From positions 1,845,390 to 1,909,389 of the forward strand of contig NZ_JAENHK010000010.1 of assembly GCF_016595215.1 (NCBI RefSeq): a stretch of DNA of 64,000 nucleotides, read 5' to 3'. Positions 60,552 through 64,000 of this stretch are shown one piece after another. Under the pieces are notes generated by a model, which ran no database searches, was not told where the DNA came from, and saw only the letters and a program-made list of their open reading frames with translations. A program made the translations under genes and the position numbers. The stretch's first letter is position 1, and the number at the start of each line of letters is the position of its first letter. The DNA comes from Chryseobacterium paridis. GTDB taxonomy: Bacteria; Bacteroidota; Bacteroidia; Flavobacteriales; Weeksellaceae.

Positions 60552-61613
60552 CTAACCTTCGTATATGTAAGTAGTAAGATAATGCAACTCTGGTTTGCTT
60601 CCTTCTTTAGATTCAGCCTCGGCCTGTTCTAAAGAATACTGCGAAGTGATTTCCTTTCTCTGAAAAACAAATGAATTATTAGCATTCTTATCAACTATAT
60701 CGTTAAAGATATGCTCGATTTCTGAATTCGCCAGGGATGCGAAACTAATATCTTCAAAGCCATACATCAATCTCAAGTCATCAAACTGCGAAAACTGATG
60801 GTCTACAAAACTTTGAAGCTGCGATTTGGAATCAAAATTCCCTGCCCAGATATTGTAAGCGTATTTTTTCTTTTTTGGTTTATCTAAAATACTTTGATAA
60901 ACGAAATTCTCACCCAGATAAGCTTCTCTTACCTGTGGGTCATTGGCCAGTTCTTCAGGAAGACCTTCTTTCAGGATTCTTCCTTCAAACATAATGTATG
61001 TTTTATTCGTAATAGCAAGTGTCTGCTGAACGTTGTGGTCGGTAATCAGGATTCCAATGTTTTTATCAACTAAACTTCTTACAATTTTTTGAATGTCTTC
61101 AACCGCAATTGGGTCAACCCCGGCAAAAGGCTCATCCAGAAGAATAAAATTGGGATTAGTTGCTAAACATCGTGCAATTTCTGTTCTACGTCTTTCCCCC
61201 CCTGAAAGAAGGTCTCCTCTGTTCTTACGCACATGTTGTAATGAGAACTCTTCTACGAGCTCATCACATTTTATTTGTTGTTCACGTTTTGAAAGATTAG
61301 TGAGCTGTAGAACTCCCATAATGTTTTCTTCTACTGAAAGTTTTCTGAAAACAGAAGCTTCCTGAGCAAGGTAACCTATTCCCTTTTGTGCTCTGCGATA
61401 CATCGCATCAGTAGTAATTTCCTGTTTATCGAGGAAAATTTTACCGGAAGTAGGCTTAACCAGCCCTACGATCATGTAGAATGAAGTAGTTTTACCTGCC
61501 CCGTTAGGACCCAGCAAACCAACAATTTCTCCCTGTTGAACCTGTACAGAAACGCCTTTTACAACTTTTTTCGGACCGTATTCTTTGATTAAGTTTTCTC
61601 CTCGTAAAATCAT
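60552..61613 (-). CDS. lptB: LPS-export ABC ATPase LptB with extra C-terminal domain
   Basis: The 353-residue protein has a complete LptB core (residues 1 to about 242): Walker A GPNGAGKTT, signature LLSGGERRRTEIARCL and Walker B FILLDEPFAGVDP. It powers LPS transport with LptFG. Usual LptB is about 240 residues. Here a Lys-rich linker (KPKKKK, 245-250) leads to about 100 extra residues with no family I recognise. A -7 element TATCTTTG (minus strand) is next to the ATG. Confidence 0.9.
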   Translation of the reverse strand: MILRGENLIKEYGPKKVVKGVSVQVQQGEIVGLLGPNGAGKTTSFYMIVGLVKPTSGKIFLDKQEITTDAMYRRAQKGIGYLAQEASVFRKLSVEENIMGVLQLTNLSKREQQIKCDELVEEFSLQHVRKNRGDLLSGGERRRTEIARCLATNPNFILLDEPFAGVDPIAVEDIQKIVRSLVDKNIGILITDHNVQQTLAITNKTYIMFEGRILKEGLPEELANDPQVREAYLGENFVYQSILDKPKKKKYAYNIWAGNFDSKSQLQSFVDHQFSQFDDLRLMYGFEDISFASLANSEIEHIFNDIVDKNANNSFVFQRKEITSQYSLEQAEAESKEGSKPELHYLTTYIYEG

Positions 61614-61618
61614 AGTGG

Positions 61619-61626
61619 CAAAGATA
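61619..61626 (-). promoter_or_regulatory. -7 promoter element of lptB
   Basis: The minus strand reads TATCTTTG, only 5 bp before the ATG at 61613, so the leader would be very short or absent. Confidence 0.45.
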
Positions 61627-61717
61627 TAAATTTGTTTTAAGTTATGATTTTGTAACTACTCATATTTTTCTTCGACTTATGTTAAAAACAATTCACATTA
61701 TCATAAAAAATACTAAA

Positions 61718-62011
61718 ATGGAAAATTACGGTTACACAAAAACAGAAAACAATCAAAACCAGCAGGCCACAACGTCTTATCGTTCTGAGAAAAAAATCCC
61801 TGCAGCATTATTGGGAATTCTTGTAGGATGGCTTGGTTTAAATAAATTTTATCTGGGATACACAAAAGAAGGAATTATTCAGATCATCTTAAATATTTTC
61901 ACATTTGGAGCAGCATCCATCATTCCTTTTATAGAAGGTATCTTGTATTTGTTCATGAGTGATAAGCAATTTGACGATACTTATGTATATAGCAAAAAAG
62001 GCTGGCTATAA
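61718..62011 (+). CDS. TM2-domain membrane protein
   Basis: A 97-residue protein when started at MENYGYTKTENN; an upstream ATG at 61679 would add 13 residues. A polar N-terminus (about 1-30) is followed by the two-span TM2 domain (about 32-90) with the loop GWLGLNKFYLGYTKEG. TM2 proteins occur widely and often accompany other domains; the function is unclear. A hypothetical gene follows 67 bp later on the same strand. Confidence 0.8.
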   Translation: MENYGYTKTENNQNQQATTSYRSEKKIPAALLGILVGWLGLNKFYLGYTKEGIIQIILNIFTFGAASIIPFIEGILYLFMSDKQFDDTYVYSKKGWL

Positions 62012-62078
62012 AAATTTATAAAATAATAATCTACTTTATTTCAATACATTTATAGCACCAATCAACAATTAAATTTTT

Positions 62079-62807
62079 ATGGAAAACAATAAGGAACTGA
62101 CAGAACTTCTAGCATTAGACCTGGGAATCAACCTCGTTGACCGAAGACCATATGCGAAGGAAGTTTTTAAATGGCAGGATATGGATCTCCTTCCCCATTC
62201 GTCAACAGACACTTTACTATGTGAAATCTTCGAATGGGATGGTAGAAACTGGAGAACAACAGGTAATAATCTCATTGGATATCTATTTTCTGAAGAGAAA
62301 TTAAATACGGTCAAAAACCAATTGATCAATACCCCAAAACATCCGGCTTTAATTCCTGATTTTGAATTTACCAAAGACAGTATGATCGAATATGGTCTTT
62401 CTTTACCATCATTATTTAATATTGGAGTCAATGGTAATATTAAAGATGCGAAGAGCTTTTCCGTCAGAGTAAATGGAGTTACCAAATCCAGAATTACGAA
62501 TATTGATTCTCCGGGAATTGAAATTTTAAAAAATTATTCAATTTTTACTGATGATCAAACCAAGACGTACAGAAGAAATATTAAATTCAATTATTTAAGC
62601 ACTTCATTGTTTTATGCTGAAAGTGTAGAAATCTATCTGGAAAAAGAATCTTCAGTTGGTCTGGATGTAAGTTTTCAGACTCAAGATGTGGAAGTAGATG
62701 CAAAATTGGATACGGATACTAAAAAACATTTTGTTTTAAAATATTCCGGAAATCAGGCTCCTTTCGCAGCTAAGTTTACAAAGGGAAAGGATTTTAATAT
62801 TATGTAA
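62079..62807 (+). CDS. Protein of unknown function next to the TM2 gene
   Basis: The 242-residue soluble protein has no signal peptide. The first 90 residues are mixed with Trp-rich parts (EVFKWQDMDLLPH, EWDGRNWRT). The rest is beta-rich with alternating polar and hydrophobic strands (SFSVRVNGVTKSRI, VEIYLEKESSVGLDVSF). I do not recognise a family. It may be co-transcribed with the TM2 gene. It ends at a terminator. Confidence 0.65.
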   Translation: MENNKELTELLALDLGINLVDRRPYAKEVFKWQDMDLLPHSSTDTLLCEIFEWDGRNWRTTGNNLIGYLFSEEKLNTVKNQLINTPKHPALIPDFEFTKDSMIEYGLSLPSLFNIGVNGNIKDAKSFSVRVNGVTKSRITNIDSPGIEILKNYSIFTDDQTKTYRRNIKFNYLSTSLFYAESVEIYLEKESSVGLDVSFQTQDVEVDAKLDTDTKKHFVLKYSGNQAPFAAKFTKGKDFNIM

Positions 62808-62845
62808 AAATAACATTGAGCCAATATCTTATATCCTATAAAAGT

Positions 62846-62874
62846 AAAAACACCTCTGAATCAGAGGTGTTTTT
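62846..62874. terminator. Terminator between the unknown gene and hemB
   Basis: AAAAACACCTCTGA, A, TCAGAGGTGTTTTT: a near-perfect stem with A and T ends, serving convergent genes. Confidence 0.9.
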
Positions 62875-62892
62875 ATTATATGTAACTATTAA

Positions 62893-63882
62893 TTATTTAT
62901 TTAAAAGAATTGCAGCTTCCTTCGCAAAATATGTAAAGATCATATCAGCTCCTGCTCTTTTGAAACACGTTAAGCTTTCAATAATTGTTTTATCATTATC
63001 CAGCCAGCCATTTTGTGCTGCTGCTTTTACCATCGCATATTCTCCACTTACGTTATATACTGCAATCGGAAGGTCTACAGCTTCACGAATCTTGGATACA
63101 ATATCCAGATAAGGAAGTCCTGGTTTTATCATAATAATATCAGCTCCTTCATCAATATCTTTAAATACTTCATTCAATGCTTCTCTTGAATTGTGAAAAT
63201 CCATCTGATATGTTTTTTTATCTTTTGGAATTTCCATATTGTCTTTAGGAGCACTATCCAACGCACTTCTAAAAGGACCATAGAAAGAGCTGGCATATTT
63301 CGCAGAATAGCTTAAAATACCAACGTCTGTAAAACCACTTTCTTCTAAAGCTTCACGAATACCTAAAACTCGGCCATCCATCATATCACTGGGTGCCACG
63401 ATGTCAGCTCCAGCCTCTGCGTGAGATACAGACATTCTTGCCAATGCATCGACAGTCGCATCATTCACAATCTTACCGTTTTCGATAATCCCATCATGTC
63501 CATAAATAGAATATGGATCCAAAGCAACATCAGGCATTACGATCATTTCCGGAAGAGCATCTTTTATTGCTTTGATGGTGTTTTGCATAAGACCATCTTT
63601 ATTCCATGCTTCTTTTCCTGTATTATCCTTTAAATGGTCAGAAACTTTCATGTACAAATTGACAGATTTTATTCCCAGTGAAAATAATTCTTTACACTCC
63701 TTTACTGTCAAATCTATGCTGCGCCTGAATATACCTGGCATTGATGCAATTGGTTCTTCCTTGTTTTCACCCTCCATTACGAAGATTGGCATTACGAAAT
63801 CATTAGTTGTAAGGTTATTTTCTCTTACTAAACTTCTCATTGATTCATTAACTCTTAGCCTTCTATTTCTTGAATGTATCAT
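62893..63882 (-). CDS. hemB: Delta-aminolevulinic acid dehydratase (porphobilinogen synthase)
   Basis: The 329-residue haem-pathway enzyme joins two 5-aminolevulinate molecules. The catalytic lysines are in SYSAKYASSFYGPFR and IIMIKPGLPYLD. The metal region reads VALDPYSIYGHDG, with Asp rather than the CxC of Zn enzymes, so it is the Mg2+-type. A -7 element TAAATTTG (minus strand, 63918-63911) lies upstream. Confidence 0.96.
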   Translation of the reverse strand: MIHSRNRRLRVNESMRSLVRENNLTTNDFVMPIFVMEGENKEEPIASMPGIFRRSIDLTVKECKELFSLGIKSVNLYMKVSDHLKDNTGKEAWNKDGLMQNTIKAIKDALPEMIVMPDVALDPYSIYGHDGIIENGKIVNDATVDALARMSVSHAEAGADIVAPSDMMDGRVLGIREALEESGFTDVGILSYSAKYASSFYGPFRSALDSAPKDNMEIPKDKKTYQMDFHNSREALNEVFKDIDEGADIIMIKPGLPYLDIVSKIREAVDLPIAVYNVSGEYAMVKAAAQNGWLDNDKTIIESLTCFKRAGADMIFTYFAKEAAILLNK

Positions 63883-63910
63883 TTTGGAATACTTTTTGAA
63901 TAAGTTTATG

Positions 63911-63918
63911 CAAATTTA
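63911..63918 (-). promoter_or_regulatory. -7 promoter element of hemB
   Basis: The minus strand reads TAAATTTG, 28 bp before the ATG at 63882. Confidence 0.55.
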
Positions 63919-64000
63919 CTACAAGTTATATGAAAAAATATATCGCAGAGTGGTAGATTTTTTATATTTTTGTTTTTAAATACTTGAGAAATTATATTTT

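Noticed and set aside
62079..62807. Gasdermin-like pore-forming protein
   Set aside because: Only a vague strand pattern and length suggest this. No adjacent protease and no N-terminal lipidation Cys are present, so no claim can be made without structure prediction.
1..64000. CRISPR arrays, tRNA or rRNA genes, prophage or insertion sequences
   Set aside because: No regular spaced repeats, no cloverleaf or rRNA words, and no transposase, integrase or phage structural gene were found. The repeats seen are dyads or low-complexity tracts.

Overview
The window looks like chromosomal DNA from a flavobacterium of the Chryseobacterium type (Bacteroidota, Weeksellaceae). It is AT-rich. Many genes are preceded by the Bacteroidota -7 promoter element TAnnTTTG. 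Several products are typical of the group: a type IX secretion (T9SS) C-terminal sorting domain, CarboxypepD_reg-type outer-membrane beta-barrels, short-form arginine decarboxylase, GH92 mannosidase and baeRF3. The genus is inferred from remembered protein similarity, not from a search. I see no rRNA, tRNA, CRISPR array, insertion sequence or prophage.

Layout. 1-5 kb: an operon of a porin end, a DASS dicarboxylate transporter and a succinate dehydrogenase/fumarate reductase (sdhCAB). 5-9 kb: a nucleoid-associated protein, two tandem copies of a 'small membrane protein plus small helical protein' module preceded by a perfect 13-4-13 dyad, a thioredoxin-like protein and an unknown secreted protein. 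9-12.5 kb: a membrane acyltransferase, an AraC regulator, and a DoxX-like plus cupin pair. 12.5-17 kb: dnaK, an orphan histidine-rich leader-like ORF and a repeat-containing secreted protein. 17-20 kb: the ppk-ppx polyphosphate operon. 20-25 kb: an SDR-like oxidoreductase with a small membrane partner, a large T9SS-exported protein and an orphan response regulator. 25-29 kb: flotillin-NfeD, NifU-domain protein and Mrp. 29-41 kb: a GH92 mannosidase divergent from an outer-membrane receptor, a symporter-PhyH operon, BON/SH3 proteins and a second receptor. 41-51 kb: a CocE hydrolase, alkylation repair (alkB and an AraC-OGT fusion), polyamine synthesis (speA, speB), a HAD phosphatase, a tyrosine phosphatase, thiamine diphosphokinase and a cobalamin adenosyltransferase. 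51-58.5 kb: DinB, an Ntn hydrolase with a WYL regulator, a Crp-like regulator, an AhpD-like protein, an ABC exporter and baeRF3. 58.5-64 kb: a nitric-oxide defence operon (hmp plus an NsrR-like regulator) with a clear operator, LptB with a long extra C-terminal part, a TM2 protein, an unknown protein and hemB.

How the genes work together. The first operon could carry C4-dicarboxylates across both membranes and couple them to the quinone pool. speA and speB make putrescine from arginine through agmatine. ppk and ppx make and degrade polyphosphate. The hmp-nsrR operon should sense and detoxify NO, and its promoter region is shared with a divergent baeRF3 gene that has its own dyads. Most of the window is ordinary housekeeping sequence. 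The least explained parts are the tandem small-protein modules at 6.3-7.6 kb, the His-rich leader-like ORF at 14.65 kb, the hmp/baeRF3 intergenic region, the extended LptB and the cysteine-poor Mrp.
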